This document shows, one piece after another, positions 24,540 through 36,028 of a DNA stretch of 49,533 bases. The position numbers were made by a program, and so were the translations under genes. This stretch comes from Parachlorella kessleri. Taxonomy: Eukaryota; Chlorophyta; Trebouxiophyceae; Chlorellales; Chlorellaceae. The notes under the pieces were generated by a model that was not told where the DNA came from, searched no databases, and worked only from the letters and a program-made list of their open reading frames with translations. Every line of letters starts with the position of its first letter. The first letter of the stretch is position 1. The stretch lies in the NCBI GenBank assembly GCA_001598975.1, contig BBXU01001082.1, forward strand, positions 1 through 49,533, written 5' to 3'.

Positions 24540-24971
24540 GTGGGTAGTCCGCTAAAGCCGGGCCTCCATGCCTGACAAGATGAACAACATATATTCAGAT
24601 CGTTGACCCGAGCCGACTAAGTGGCCTAACATGCGACACCTAGCGTTGAGAGACATGTTTGTTGGACTAGCAGCCTGACCAGGTCCTTCAACGTCTATTG
24701 ACCGGTGATCGGAACATAAACATCGTTGATAAAGAGGACCACGTTTGCTAGCGAACCCTTAGTAGTAACACCTACTCATGGTGCCGTAAGGGGGCAAACT
24801 AGAATAAACAAGACAGACAGGCCATTCCATAGCAAGCCATCTCTTAGAAACGTCCATCTATCAGTGGTCCTGCCGCCGGGCCTAGTTTAGCAGTCGGGCT
24901 TTGCAGCTAGCTGGGGTTGAGCCAACCCCATAGCCTCCCCAAACCCGTTGGCCAAATCCTTTCTGGCCAAC
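24540..24971. promoter_or_regulatory. shared divergent promoter, CCX / adenylosuccinate synthetase
   Basis: These 432 bases separate the two start codons. An ACATATATT stretch near 24587 lies about 50 bases upstream of the exchanger ATG and could be its TATA-like element. The rest is of mixed composition without an identifiable motif. Confidence 0.5.
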
Positions 24972-27900
24972 ATGTTGGCATCTCATCGACAACAACTGCT
25001 GATGCCTCAGCAGGCGGCCACGCACGGGCACCGCATCACGTGCACTCATCAACATGCATGCCTGCGGGCTTTGGCAGCTCCTAAGCCCCTGCAGCGGCAG
25101 AGCAAGCGGCTTAGGGTGCAAAACGTCAAGTGCCAGGCAGCTGTGGCAGAGGCGCCACGTGAGGAGCAGTTTGACCCCCAGGTTTGTGTAGTGCTGGGGA
25201 CGCAGTGGGGCGACGAAGGCAAGGGCAAGCTTGTGGACATCCTCGCTCAGGAATACGAGATAGTGGCCCGAGCACAGGTGGGTGATTGTATCAATTTGGT
25301 AGGAGTGTTTCGCTGGGAGCACAGTTTTCCCTGTGCTTAGCAGTAGTTGCCACCTGGCAGTGCTGATTGTAAGCTTTATCCCTGCGAGACCCATGCCAAA
25401 GGTTGCAGCTAGCTAGCATCTTACCTTAACAACTCATTCAATGCTAGCATCGCTATCAAGTTGGGTGTTTTCAGGGGCAGCAGCATGAAATGTTTTAATG
25501 TTATACAGCTACTGAGCATTTGTTTTAGTGTCATGCTGTGTCCTCTAGTGCTAGGCCCACTAGGTGGGTTCCACAGGCAGCCTGGCAGGCCAACTCTGCA
25601 GGGTGGCGCAAACGCGGGGCACACTATCTACGACAACGAGGGCAACAAGTACAAGCTGCACCTGATTCCATCTGGTATCCTCAACCCTAAGGCCACCTGC
25701 GTCATTGGCAACGGTGTGGTGGTCCACCTGCCGGGCCTGTTTGAGGAGATCCGCGGCATGCAGGTGGGCCCAAATGCGGAATTTTGCCCCTATGTCATTC
25801 CTTCCAAGAGGCGCTGGACTCTGTGGAGGTATGGTGATGTTCCTCTGTTGGAGTTGGCTCACATTGGCAGAGCGTTTTGGGGGATTTATGTGACCCGACC
25901 CCCTTACATGTGCAGTGGTATTCCATTGTGTCGCCCACGACGGTAGCAGCGATGGCAGCGGCCGTAGTACAATCATTGGTCATTGCAGCTGACCACTTAC
26001 GGTTACCGCGGTAACTCACAGTGGTAAGGTAGTGCAGTGTTGGCAAAGACAAAGGGCTGCAGTGCGGCTAACTGCGCTTTCTGCATTGTGCAGGAGCGGG
26101 GCATCAGCGTGGAGGGCCGGCTGCTTATTTCTGACCGGGCCCACCTGCTTTTTGACCTGCACAAGGAGATTGATGGGGCCCGAGAGGCGGAGCTGGCAGG
26201 TGGGCAGGGCGGAGGGCGAGCAACGCTAAGGAGCAGAAGGGATCGGGTTAAATGGTGATGATGGATGGGAGGGCTGCAGACCCTGGTCTGAGGGCCTTCC
26301 ACTGCATGCTGCCGCAGCGTGGCAAGTGAGCTGGAATCGGTGGATGCGGGTGATGTATATATTAAATTGTTGTTGGACGAAAGCATCTTAAGGTGACGAG
26401 TGCTGGGATGCTCTTGGGCTCTTGCGACTCGAGGTAAAGATGAACCAAGTTGTGGCCTGATTGCAAGCTTGCTTGCCAGCACATCTGTGCCCGCTACTTC
26501 GCCTCTGCTCACTATCTGGCAGGCTGCCTGTCCTTGCAGGCAAGCAGATAGGCACCACCAAGCGGGGCATCGGCCCGGCCTACTCCTCCAAAGCCACCCG
26601 CAACGGCATCAGGGTGGGAGACCTGGCAGACTTGGAGGCCTTTGCAGGTGGCCTAGGGGGATTCTATTCTCAATTGGCTCCTGGTTTAGTCCTGTTGGCA
26701 TGAGCGAGGATCACACCATGAAGCTCAGTCTTTTGTGACTCGGAGCTGGGTCGGTCCCCAGGGGGCTGGCAAGGGCTCGCGTGCTGTGGCTGCTGTGCAT
26801 GTTGTGGCGTGTCTGCTGATGGCCTGTTTTGTTTTGTCATACTGAAGAATCAGGCATGGCAACAGGGGCTCAGCGGACGCTGGGCTGGCACAGCAATGTC
26901 GACGTGCAGTTTCCCTTGAGTTAATGTTGGCATATTATCCCTTTCACATATTTGAGCCTGTAGTTGTCACAACTGTATGTATGATTGTTACAATCAACAA
27001 CTTGTGGTAGAACCATCCGGTTGGCTTCCACACATGCAGAGAAGCTACGCAAGCTGTCTCAAGACGGCATCAAGCGCTTTGCGGGCTTTGAGTATGATGT
27101 TGAGAAGGACATTGAGGCATATAAGACGATAGCGGCGACCGTCAAGCCCTACATTGCAGACACGGTCTACCAGCTCAATGAATGGTGGGTGCTGGGGCGT
27201 GAGAGGGTGTGCTTCAACATGCCTGGGAGGTACAGATGGATAATGTCGACAGCAGGCCTTCCATCTGGAGCTTGGGTCGTGCAGGAGTAGAGGTGGGGTT
27301 TGTAGGTTAGGTTTCCTATGTTTGAGGTTGGAAGGCCTTGCTTTGTACCTGGTGGTTGGTGATGCTCCTCCTCCACATGTTATTCCGGGGGCCGCCGCTT
27401 GCATTGGTAAGGTGCGGCGAAGACACGCTCAGGGAAGCTGAAGGGGTGCTGTAAGTGCTGCCCCTGCCATGGTGGTTTGCAGGGTTGACGCGGGGCGCAA
27501 GGTGCTGATAGAGGGCGCCAACGCTACCATGCTGGACATTGACTTTGGAACCTATCCCTTTGTCACATCGTCCAACCCGTCCATTGGCGGCGTGCTCTCA
27601 GGGCTGGGCATCGCGCCCAACAAGCTGGGTGCCATCATTGGAGTGGTGAGCTGGTACTCTAATTATGAGTTCCTTGCTGGGGTGTCGACCGCCTTTGTAT
27701 CTTCTTGCATCCCCTCAGGCTGCCGTTGCCTGCCTGCAGACTGCCACAGGGGCTTGCACTAGTGCCCAGCCAGCATCACCGGCCTGGCTGCCTGCCACAG
27801 CCCCTCCAGGATCCACGAGCCGCATCATCTCTGCTTTTCAGTACTTTTCCACCGACTGAGTCAGTGCCCGGCCCCCGTCCCTGCGCCCCTGCCCTGCCTG

Positions 27901-29315
27901 CAGGTCAAGGCCTACACCACCCGCGTGGGTGCTGGCCCCTACCCCACAGAGCTCCACGGCTCCCTGGCGGAGGAGCTGCGCGAGATCGGCGCCGAGTACG
28001 GCACCACCACCGGCCGGCCGCGCCGCATCGGCTGGCTGGACCTGGTCGCCCTCAAGTATGCCACCAGGTGAGGAGGTGGCGGCGGCAAGGTTGGGACTGA
28101 GGGTCAGGGGAAGATGAAGGTGATGCCTGTGTGGTGTGGATGGCTGCGCTGCGGACGCTGCTTGGCCGGCTTGGAAGATGCCTCCAGGTCAGTAAGCTAA
28201 ATCCCAGCCAGGGGTTGTAGCTTCTTCAGTGCACGATCGCAGTATGCGCATCGCAGTTGCTTGCTGCCCGGGCACTTGACCCGCGCTTTCTGCTTGCTCT
28301 TCTGCTGGAAGCTGTGTTTCTGCTTCCTGTGCTATAGAAGGAGGTAGGCAGGCAGCGCCCACGCTTTCAGTGAGTGCTCACACAGGGCCTTCCACTGTTT
28401 CCTCGCAGGATCAACGGGCTTACGCATATCAACCTGACCAAGCTGGATGTGCTGAGTGAGTTGGAGGAGATCAAGGTGGGGGTGGCCTACCGCCTGCCCT
28501 CGGGCCAGTTGGTGCCCACCGTTCCCGCCGATCTCAGCTTGCTGGAGAAGTGCGAGGTAAGGGGACAGAGGTGGAGCGTGCTGGTGAGGGGCATTGTAAT
28601 GAATAGTCGCGGAATGCTCGGTTGAGGGGGCATATTGGCAGCCTCGCTGTCAGGTTGGTTGTGGTATTCCTTTGTGCGCGCGCGGGCACAGGGAAGAGGG
28701 GAGGCGGTGGGTGGGAATTTGGCGCCCGCAGCTTCTGTGTGTTTTGGAGTTATGTGAATGTTGAGCGACAGTGGGCGTCTACTGCCCGTTCTAAGTCTCC
28801 TGTGGTTGTGGCCTGCTGCTGTGCTGCAGGTGGAGTATGAGACGCTGCCCGGCTGGAAGAGTGACATTAGCAAGTGCCAAACATGGGACGAGCTGCCGGA
28901 GAATGCCAAGAGGTGAGGCGACCCCTTGTTCCATAGCCAGAAGTGTGGTCTGGGATCAGGGTCATCATGTCTGTGTGTGCATGGGGTACCATTAGGTGAG
29001 GCTGTCATACTTCCTAGGTCAACTAGCAGCGGCATGTGGGTGCCAGGAAGGAGTCAGCAGCTGCTTGCCAGGGTGTCCACACATGTGCGACCCCCTGTTA
29101 CAAGCTGGGGGCGGCAAGTTAGTATTTGACAGTCGGCTCCGTAGCCTAAGGCAAGTGCTGAATACTACGCTTCCCCATGTTGTGCGCGATTGTGCAGGTA
29201 TGTGCAGTATGTAGAGGATAAGGTCGGCGTGCACATCAAGTGGATTGGTGTGGGCCCCGGCCGCCGCGCCATGGTCATCAAGCCAGCCAAGGTCCCGGTG
29301 GCAGCCTCAAGGTAA
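24972..29315 (+). CDS. PURA: adenylosuccinate synthetase, plastid-targeted
   Basis: Joins IMP and aspartate using GTP, the first step from IMP to AMP in purine synthesis. Ten exons keep frame: 24972-25277, 25602-25763, 26094-26199, 26540-26647, 27040-27184, 27483-27645, 27904-28067, 28409-28556, 28830-28912, 29198-29315, giving 500 residues. The GTP-binding loop [11 protein letters not shown] is at 76-86, with the expected catalytic Asp81; GGANAGHT (His109) follows across the first junction. Other family blocks: [68 protein letters not shown] and [11 protein letters not shown]. The first 60 or so residues are rich in Gln, Arg, His and Ala and are absent from bacterial PurA, consistent with a plastid presequence as in plants. 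The ATG at 24972 is the first in the frame. Divergent from the cation exchanger, convergent with the torsin-like gene. Confidence 0.96.
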
Positions 29316-29475
29316 TGCCGCTGTGCGTCTTTGGATGCCTATGATGGGGACTCCGTGCTTACGTCTACAGTCGGCCAACAGCCCAGGGGCCGCCCCCTGG
29401 TGGCGCCCAGCTGGATGCTTCAGTTTGCACTAGCTGTTACCTGGCTGGGTGGGCAGAACGTAACAGCGGCAGTGC

Positions 29476-29480
29476 TTACA
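29476..29480 (-). terminator. candidate TGTAA signal of the torsin-like gene
   Basis: TTACA on the plus strand gives TGTAA on the minus strand, about 470 bases past the stop at 29946. No nearer one was seen. Confidence 0.35.
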
Positions 29481-29840
29481 TTGACGGGCGAGGGGGGCAA
29501 TGGCACTTTGGCTCCTGCTTCATTCCCAGCCGGGGTGGAGGGACAACATTGATACAACGCACGATGGTTCGCACTAGAACAACGATAGTTGGAGTTAGCT
29601 GCTGTATCATAGTGTTTGCCCCATTCCAATAGATGTGACTTCCTTCAGCATTGTTAAGGACTATGGTTTGTGTGCACTGTCCTCATGCACTTCAGCTGGC
29701 AGACAAGAATTGCATTTGCCACCTGGGCACATTCAGCAGCATGTCTGGCCGGCAGGCTGCGCAAGATTGCCATTATGATTCCACTGAAGGTCGATGCTGT
29801 CAACATTGATGAAGTAATGTCGGTCTGGTCAAGAGTTTCA

Positions 29841-29845
29841 TGTAA
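29841..29845 (+). terminator. candidate TGTAA signal of adenylosuccinate synthetase
   Basis: First TGTAA on the plus strand after the stop at 29313, about 530 bases downstream. Confidence 0.45.
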
Positions 29846-29945
29846 GGAGAGCAAGTGGAAATCTTTCAATTGCTCACTTGCAACGTAATGTCCAATACGA
29901 GGTCACGGGTACCCAAAATGATGTACAGCAAAAATGGGACCGCCG

Positions 29946-32630
29946 TCATCGGGATGGCTTTATCACAAGGCTGGCACCGCCCCCCGCCACTCGTAACCGC
30001 CCTCTAGGCGGTTGAGCTATCCTCTCTTGTTGCTGTCGCTGCCTGTCAACGCTGGCCTGCTTTGCCTGCTGGGTCTGCTGCTTCTGCTGCGCTGCCCAAT
30101 CCCTAACAGGCCTTGACACATAGCGAGTCATGATGGTGGCCACCTCCTTGGCCCCTTCTATCGGGTACGCCCCCTCAAAGTCCACCTGCACAGACAGGCA
30201 CCCATGCCAAGCTTGTACATGGCAGGACACATTCAGGTACCCAGGGAAAGTGCCATTGCCACGTATGTCCTCTCCCCTGACCTTTCTTTCACATGTCATC
30301 CACAAAGCAGGACACCTTCATACCATAATAGCCACAGCCCCATAACACAGGCCATGGTGTAGGCGCCCTATGCAGCCAGGTAAGGCTTTTTCGCATTAGC
30401 ATGTGGATGGTGCAAGCATGCCACGTTTGAATAAAGTCCCCCCCACCTGATGCACCCGCGCCCTCATGGCAAGGCAGCGGTGCCGAGACCTTGCCTGTGC
30501 CATAATCGTTCTGCCCTGCCGACATCCCCCCGTACCAGCGTCAGATGCAGCCTACCTTATCTGTGAGGAAGTCTATGACCCCCTCGTCCCAAACCAGGCC
30601 CAGCAGCCGATCGGCTTCCAGCTGCTCGCTGCGCTCAGCCAGCCGCATGGCGAACAGCTTGCGGATGTGGGAGCGCTCTAGCGGGAAGAAGGGCAGGAAG
30701 AAGTCCACCAGGCCCACCTGCAGAAGCAGCACCAGCTCGGCAACAGCAATGACCATTACGCTCCAGTCGCCAACGTGCATCTTCTTTGTCAGGTATGAAA
30801 AGGGCAGTGTTGATTGGTTGTTGACAAGTATTAGACAGCAGCAAATGAGCAGTGCCTACCCGGCCTCAATGTCTCACACCAGCAGCCCCACCAACGGCAG
30901 CCGCCTCCACATTCATGGGGCCTACCATTTTCAGTGTGTCTGTGCGCTCCTCGCAGCCCTGAGCCAGCCACTTGTCGAACACCATGTCCTTGAGCACCCG
31001 CTGCGCTTCCTCAGCAGAGATCTGCGCACCACATCAAGCTTGCAGTGTAGGGCAACGCAGGGAGCATGAGGAGACCACCTTCAGTCAATGGCTACTGCCG
31101 CAGCAGTCCTCGATCCGACTTAGTATTCAGAATTTGGTACAAGGCTTGGTTGAATGACTGCCTATGTGCATGCACAGGGTACTAACACATGCCCTTCACT
31201 TTGCCGCAACCACACAGGATAACTGCTGCCCCACCTTACGCCTATCCCCCGCCGCCACGAGCAGCTCATGCAGCTCGGTGTAGCCGATGTTAGACTCCAT
31301 GACGATGATGGCCCTACAAGGCACACATCATCCACTCTTCATTTGCTGCCAGCGGCATCCCTCACTTCAGGCTTCGGTAATCACTGCTCACCACCACCGC
31401 AGCCGTGTCCATATAAGGCAGCATTGCCATGAAAGCTTCTGTTTGTTTGCCAGTCGATTCACGCTACCGCAAGTACCTGCTCATTGCTAGTCATTCTGCT
31501 ACCCACAACAGCCAGCAGCCAGGTCTGCCAAGCACAAGCACACCCATGACAGCCAGTCTTTCTGCCGTTACATATACCTGTTGAGCGTGACATTGGCAAT
31601 GCGGCCATTCTCAAGCAGTTGCCTGAAAAAACCTCGCATTTGGCAGTCCAGCTTGTCATACTCCTCAACAACCAACACTGCGCAAGGGAAAGCAGAGTGG
31701 CTGGGCGATGCAGCCAGTGCCGGGAGCAGCAACCCACAATCAGCAGCATGAATGACACCTATATATACACACACATAAGCATGGCCCACAAGTCTTCGCC
31801 CTGGTTCTTTGCCCTGGTTCTTTGCACCTGCCTGCCAGAGCCTGAGCAGTGTGTGCCATGTGCAGGGCACGCTTGCAAGCAGGTGCTTACATGACTCGGG
31901 GGCTTGCCGGACGTGTTCTAGCAGCGCTGCCCGTATGAGGTTGTGCTGCACCTGCCGCTCCTCCGCGATGTAGTCCATGCCATACAGCACCTGCACATCA
32001 GCCTGCCTAGGTGACTTTCCATGTGTTCACCACTCCTGCGCTTGCGGCAGCCCCGCCTGAAGGGCCACACACTCGCGCGGGAACAAAGAAACAAACCCAT
32101 CTTGATGACCACCCTGCACTTCACGACTGGAGCACGCCTAGCAGTTATAACGACCGCGATGACCAGCACAGCACATACTGCTCGCGCACCTTGTAACCCT
32201 GGCAGTCTCTGCCAGGACACTGCAAGCCTGGCAGCACACGCCTATTGTACAGCGACTGGGCCGCCAGCAAGTGGAACATGGACTTGCCCACCCCGGGCGG
32301 CCCGTGGAGTGATAGAACTAGCGGCCGCGCTGGCTCCAGCTGCTGCAGGTGGTCGCAGACAGCGTCGCTAATCTGCTTGAGAGCCAGCTCCTGCCCAACT
32401 ATCTTGGAGCTCAAGTACGGCTCCAGCCGCTCGCAGGCGCCGGGTGCAAAGTTGACGTTGCCTGCGGGGTACAGGCGAACCTGGTGCCTGAGGGCTGTGA
32501 GCAGGGGCTGGTACCCAAAGAGCGGCTGCAGGAGAACCACTTGCTGAGGCTTACCACTGAACAAGGCAACCATGGCTCCAGCTGCTGCCACGGCTGCTGC
32601 CCAACCCAGGGTTATTGCGGGTAGCGGCAT
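29946..32630 (-). CDS. torsin/Clp-like AAA+ ATPase, membrane-anchored
   Basis: AAA+ ATPase of the torsin/HSP100 branch. Seven exons keep frame (transcription order): 32630-32190, 31990-31891, 31677-31578, 31313-31235, 31021-30926, 30780-30556, 30185-29946, giving 426 residues. A hydrophobic N-terminus (about 7-26) could be a signal anchor. Then a torsin-like lead-in (LSSKIVGQELALKQISDAV), LVLSLHGPPGVGKS (Walker A, 110-117), EHVRQAPESLLVVEEYDKLD (Walker B about 181-186), IIVMESNIG (sensor 1, Asn222), VDFFLPFFPLERSHIRKL (very like the torsin helix with PFLPLE), and YPIEGAKEV with Lys360 as probable sensor 2. Torsins read GWTGTGKN and GCK where this reads GPPGVGKS and GAK; those points are Clp-like. 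The tail is Gln/Arg-rich. The ATG at 32630 is the first in frame; the start of exon 6 could be 30783 instead (one more Lys). Substrate and compartment are unknown, with ER or nuclear envelope inferred from torsins. Confidence 0.8.
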
Positions 32631-32984
32631 TGGCACCCGCTCTACTATGTTTGAACAGCTGGATGCTAGTTGGCTTTAAAGTTCAGTTGTTAGCAGAGCT
32701 GGGACACTGCATCATGGGGTCGGCTCGCTGTTGGTTGTGCAACAGATCCCTTCTACTGAATAATAAAGCAAATAGATTGGGAAAGGGACGACCAGCAAAC
32801 GCATTAAGGTACTACAGGCAAGTGGTGGTACGTCAGAAACTCGCTTTCGTTCTGCTCACACATCACTTGCTTCAAGTTGACATTTGTTACGTCGGAAAGC
32901 AGATAAGAAGGGCGTATGAACTGGTCACTGCCCTGCGCGTTCTGATGTTTTCCATCACCTGATCAGGAAAGCGGTAACTGAACT
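32631..32984. promoter_or_regulatory. shared divergent promoter, torsin-like ATPase / membrane protein
   Basis: These 354 bases lie between divergent start codons. They contain a TTTAAA near 32676, an AATAAAG near 32760 and the 10-base palindrome CCTGATCAGG just upstream of the plus-strand start (32958-32967). No motif can be assigned to a known factor. Confidence 0.5.
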
Positions 32985-35688
32985 ATGAAGGGGCTGGCTG
33001 TCTTCACCCTGGTCTTACTGTACGCCTGCTCTGTACCTGGAGCTGGCCAGCAGTCCACTGTTAAGCCCAGGGGCTTCCAGGCAGCCAAGCAGACAGAGCG
33101 AGGAGCTCTCCGCCCACCAGCGCAGCAGGCTCAGCTACCAGCGCAACAACAGACTGAGCAGCAAGCAGACGTTTCCCTATGGCCCCCTTTGCCTGGCAGC
33201 AAAGAACAACAGCAAGCCTTGCCAGCGCCGCCGCTCCACCCTCCACGTTCCGCCCCAGCCTCCAGCCTAAGCGCTGCCCAAGGTTGCCGCCTGTCCAGAG
33301 GCAGGTGGCTGCTGATGGCAGCAGCTGCTGCTGGCCTGTTTGCCGGTGGGGTACTGGTGGGATCATCCCTGCAGCGGCGAGCATCGTATGCTCCAGCGTC
33401 CCAGCTGCGAGTGGCACCTGCAGCAGGGGAGCCTACTGGACCAGCTGAAGGGCAGCTGAGGCCAAAGCCTAACAAGGCTGCCACTGCCCTGCCGGCAGGG
33501 TCTTACGGACTTTTTGATGGTGGTCCGCAGCAAGCTGGCACAGCACCATGGTCGACAGCGGATGCACTGGCTGCTGACCTGCGCACGGTCGCGCCTGTGT
33601 CCCAACAACAGGCAGCGCATTCATCAACAGAGCCTACAAGCAGCAGTAGCAGCAGGCCTGTGAGCGCGGCCCAAGGGGGGAATGGTGACTCTTTTGCATC
33701 GTCTGGCAGCGGAGCATCTGAAGCAGGTAGCAAGGCTTCGGGTCCTCTCATAGAGGAGGTTGAAGAGGAGGAGGCGGTGCTGCTACAGGCATTAGAGCAA
33801 GTGGAACAGGAACAGCAGCAACAGCAGCAGCAGCAGGGTGGGAAGGGCCAGCAGGAGCAGCAACAGCAGGAACACGCAGGCATTGTGCAGGAGCATGCGG
33901 GCAGTGCAGGTGATCCTGAAGGAGACAGCAGCACCGCAGTCCTGGCTGTAGGCACTGGCAGCAGCATGGTGGCGGAGGACGACAGGGCAGACATTATGGC
34001 AGCGGGTGCACTGGTGGGCGAGTTGACGAGATCGTTGCAGGCAAGTTGCTTGCTTACAGTGCAGGACCATCTCGCCAGTGCTGACTGCATGGATGAGGCT
34101 TGTGCCTTGCCAGCTGTTGTGCAATGTGCTTATGCCAGTTTGTTGTGGTGTCCCAGTAAGATGGTTGTCTGCAGCGTCAGGTGGGCTGCAATGCCATGCG
34201 GCAGTATGTAATGGCAACTTGCCAAGGGGGCCGGCGAGTTCACTGTGTGGCCATATGATGCAATTGCATAATTGCAGATAGACCTGGGGACACTGAGCAG
34301 CAGTGAGCGGCTACAGCTGCTGCACACAGTGCTGCAGGCCTGGCAGGCACAGCAGGCAAAGCGGCACAGCGAAGCCATGACCAGGTAACGCTGTCTAGCA
34401 GGGTGGTTTTCGTTGCCACAACCGGTGTTCGCTGGCTGCGAGTGGCCTCTTGTTCCTCGCCATCTGTTCAGTTGGACCGCTTGGTTGGCATGCCGTTTGC
34501 AGAGCAAGGAAGCAGGCTTATGCATCGTCCCATTAGGGACACATTCCCGGCAGCCAGGTGTGGTAACACATAGGAGTGGCGATCAATACCCTTGCTGCTG
34601 CAGGTTGGGTTCGGAGGCCAACGTCCTTCGTGGTAACCAGCGTGACATAGCAGCGCAGCATGCTGCCCACAAGCGTGCCAGGGATGCCCACAGCCTCGCG
34701 ACAGAACGGGTAGCCCAGTTCCGGCGGGCCTGCTGCGATGTGCTGGCCTTTGGGCTGGCAGTCATGCTGGCGGTGGCAGGGTACCAGGTGGCGCATGGCG
34801 GCGGCATGGCGGGAACAGTGGTGGACCTGTTTGACCAGTGTGGCAGGTGAGCGGCTCGTTGCCTTCTTGTGCTGGCTCTGTAGTCTTGCGGCAGTTGGTG
34901 TAGCTGGGTGGGTAGGGAGTTTGGTTGTTGATGCATGCCTTGGCCTCGGCATGTTGTTGAGCATGCAGCTTATGGCATCACGGTAGAGGAGCTGTGGCTG
35001 TGCTGCTGCCTTGCAGCCATTGCCTGGCAGTGCAGTTCCTTGAGCTGCGGTGTGTGTGGATGTTCCTCCCGCTTCCCCCGGGTGCTGAAGCCGTCTCGGA
35101 CTCATACCTGACAGGCCTGCTCCTTTGCTACCATGCTGCAGGTGGGTGGCGCCTAGCTTTGGCGGCACCTGGGGCCCCTGGGCCCTCATGTGGCGCAGCT
35201 ATGGCAGCCTGCGCATCCTGAGCTGCTACATCTTCACCGCCGGCGATGCCGCGCTGGGTCTTGCTGTGCTGCTGGCCGCCCCATGGGCTGTCTACCGCAC
35301 TGGGTTGCTAAGCGGGCTGCAGGAGGGTCTGCCTTTCACACGGCTGCTGGCAGGGCTGGGCCTAGGCTGTGGGCTGGCAGGCTATGTTGCTGTGGGCAAG
35401 CTGGGCGGCGATGGCCTGCTGTGGCTTGGGGTGTGGGAGGTGTGGGTGGCACTGCAGGTGGCATTTGCTGCAGCAGCCCATAGGATATTCCGAGTGACTG
35501 CACGCATGAGCGCTGTGCCAGCTGGGGCTGTTGCTGGGAGTGCTGCCTCTCAGGCAGCTATTGAGTCAGCTGCGCTAGCAGCTCATGACATTTATGAGCG
35601 GTCTTTTGGGCGCCTGTATGCCGTCATGTGGGTCACCGTGGGGTTGGTGTTTCCTGTGGCGGCAGGCTGGCTACCATTTCGGTTGTGA
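32985..35688 (+). CDS. unrecognised Gln/Ser-rich multi-pass membrane protein
   Basis: I do not recognise the family. Four exons keep frame: 32985-34040, 34278-34384, 34604-34846, 35142-35688, giving 650 residues. A signal-peptide-like start (MKGLAVFTLVLLYACS) is followed by a Gln/Pro-rich stretch, one membrane segment (about 108-128, GRWLLMAAAAAGLFAGGVLVG), and a long low-complexity region with Ser runs, an acidic patch (EEVEEEEAVLLQALEQVEQE) and a poly-Gln tract. Then a helical region (SERLQLLHTVLQAWQAQQAK), another hydrophobic segment (DVLAFGLAVMLAVAGYQVA), and four hydrophobic segments in the last exon before it ends WLPFRL. Intron 1 has a GC donor (AG|GCAAGT at 34041); the GT donors tested run into stops when joined to 34278. 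A possible 33-base cassette exon lies at 35017-35049. Divergent from the torsin-like ATPase, which may hint at a shared endomembrane role (inference). Confidence 0.75.
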
Positions 35689-35788
35689 CCTGCAATTGCA
35701 GCATGAGACCTGGAAGAGGCAAGTCTTGACCTAGCGTTTTGTTTTACACCTTTGTTGTACTCTGCTTGGGTTGAGGATTCCGAAGTCA

Positions 35789-35793
35789 TGTAA
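35789..35793 (+). terminator. TGTAA polyadenylation signal of the membrane protein gene
   Basis: TGTAA lies 101 bases past the stop codon at 35686, at a typical distance for green algae. Confidence 0.6.
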
Positions 35794-36023
35794 GGTCACT
35801 AGGCATGCGCGCATGATCATATGACAAGAAGACTGAATTACGAGTTGAGGTCAACTCGCCATTTCTGTAGTATGCACGTCTTCGCGGAATTCACAGGTAG
35901 GGGTAGGCTAGATATGGCTGGCACTGGGCTGTACTCACTGCGCGGTGCTTTCCGACGGCTGCATGACCCTGCCCCCATGGCCATGCTAAGCTTGCCAGAG
36001 AGGCTAGTGTCAAAGTCATCCAG

Positions 36024-36028
36024 TTACA
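36024..36028 (-). terminator. candidate TGTAA signal of POR
   Basis: TTACA on the plus strand gives TGTAA on the minus strand, about 490 bases past the POR stop at 36519. It is the nearest one I found. Confidence 0.35.

Larger units (their letters stand above)
29316..29945. other. convergent 3' region
   Basis: A stretch of 630 bases between two stop codons. The plus-strand TGTAA is at 29841 and the minus-strand TGTAA at 29480. If both are used, the two messages overlap antisense over about 370 bases. No coding region is recognisable. Confidence 0.6.

Noticed and set aside
29985..30025. tRNA-like stretch (GGATAGCTCAACCGCC on the minus strand)
   Set aside because: It resembles a D-arm and anticodon arm, but no acceptor stem or T-arm with TTC closes around it. 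It codes for the C-terminus of the torsin-like protein in frame.
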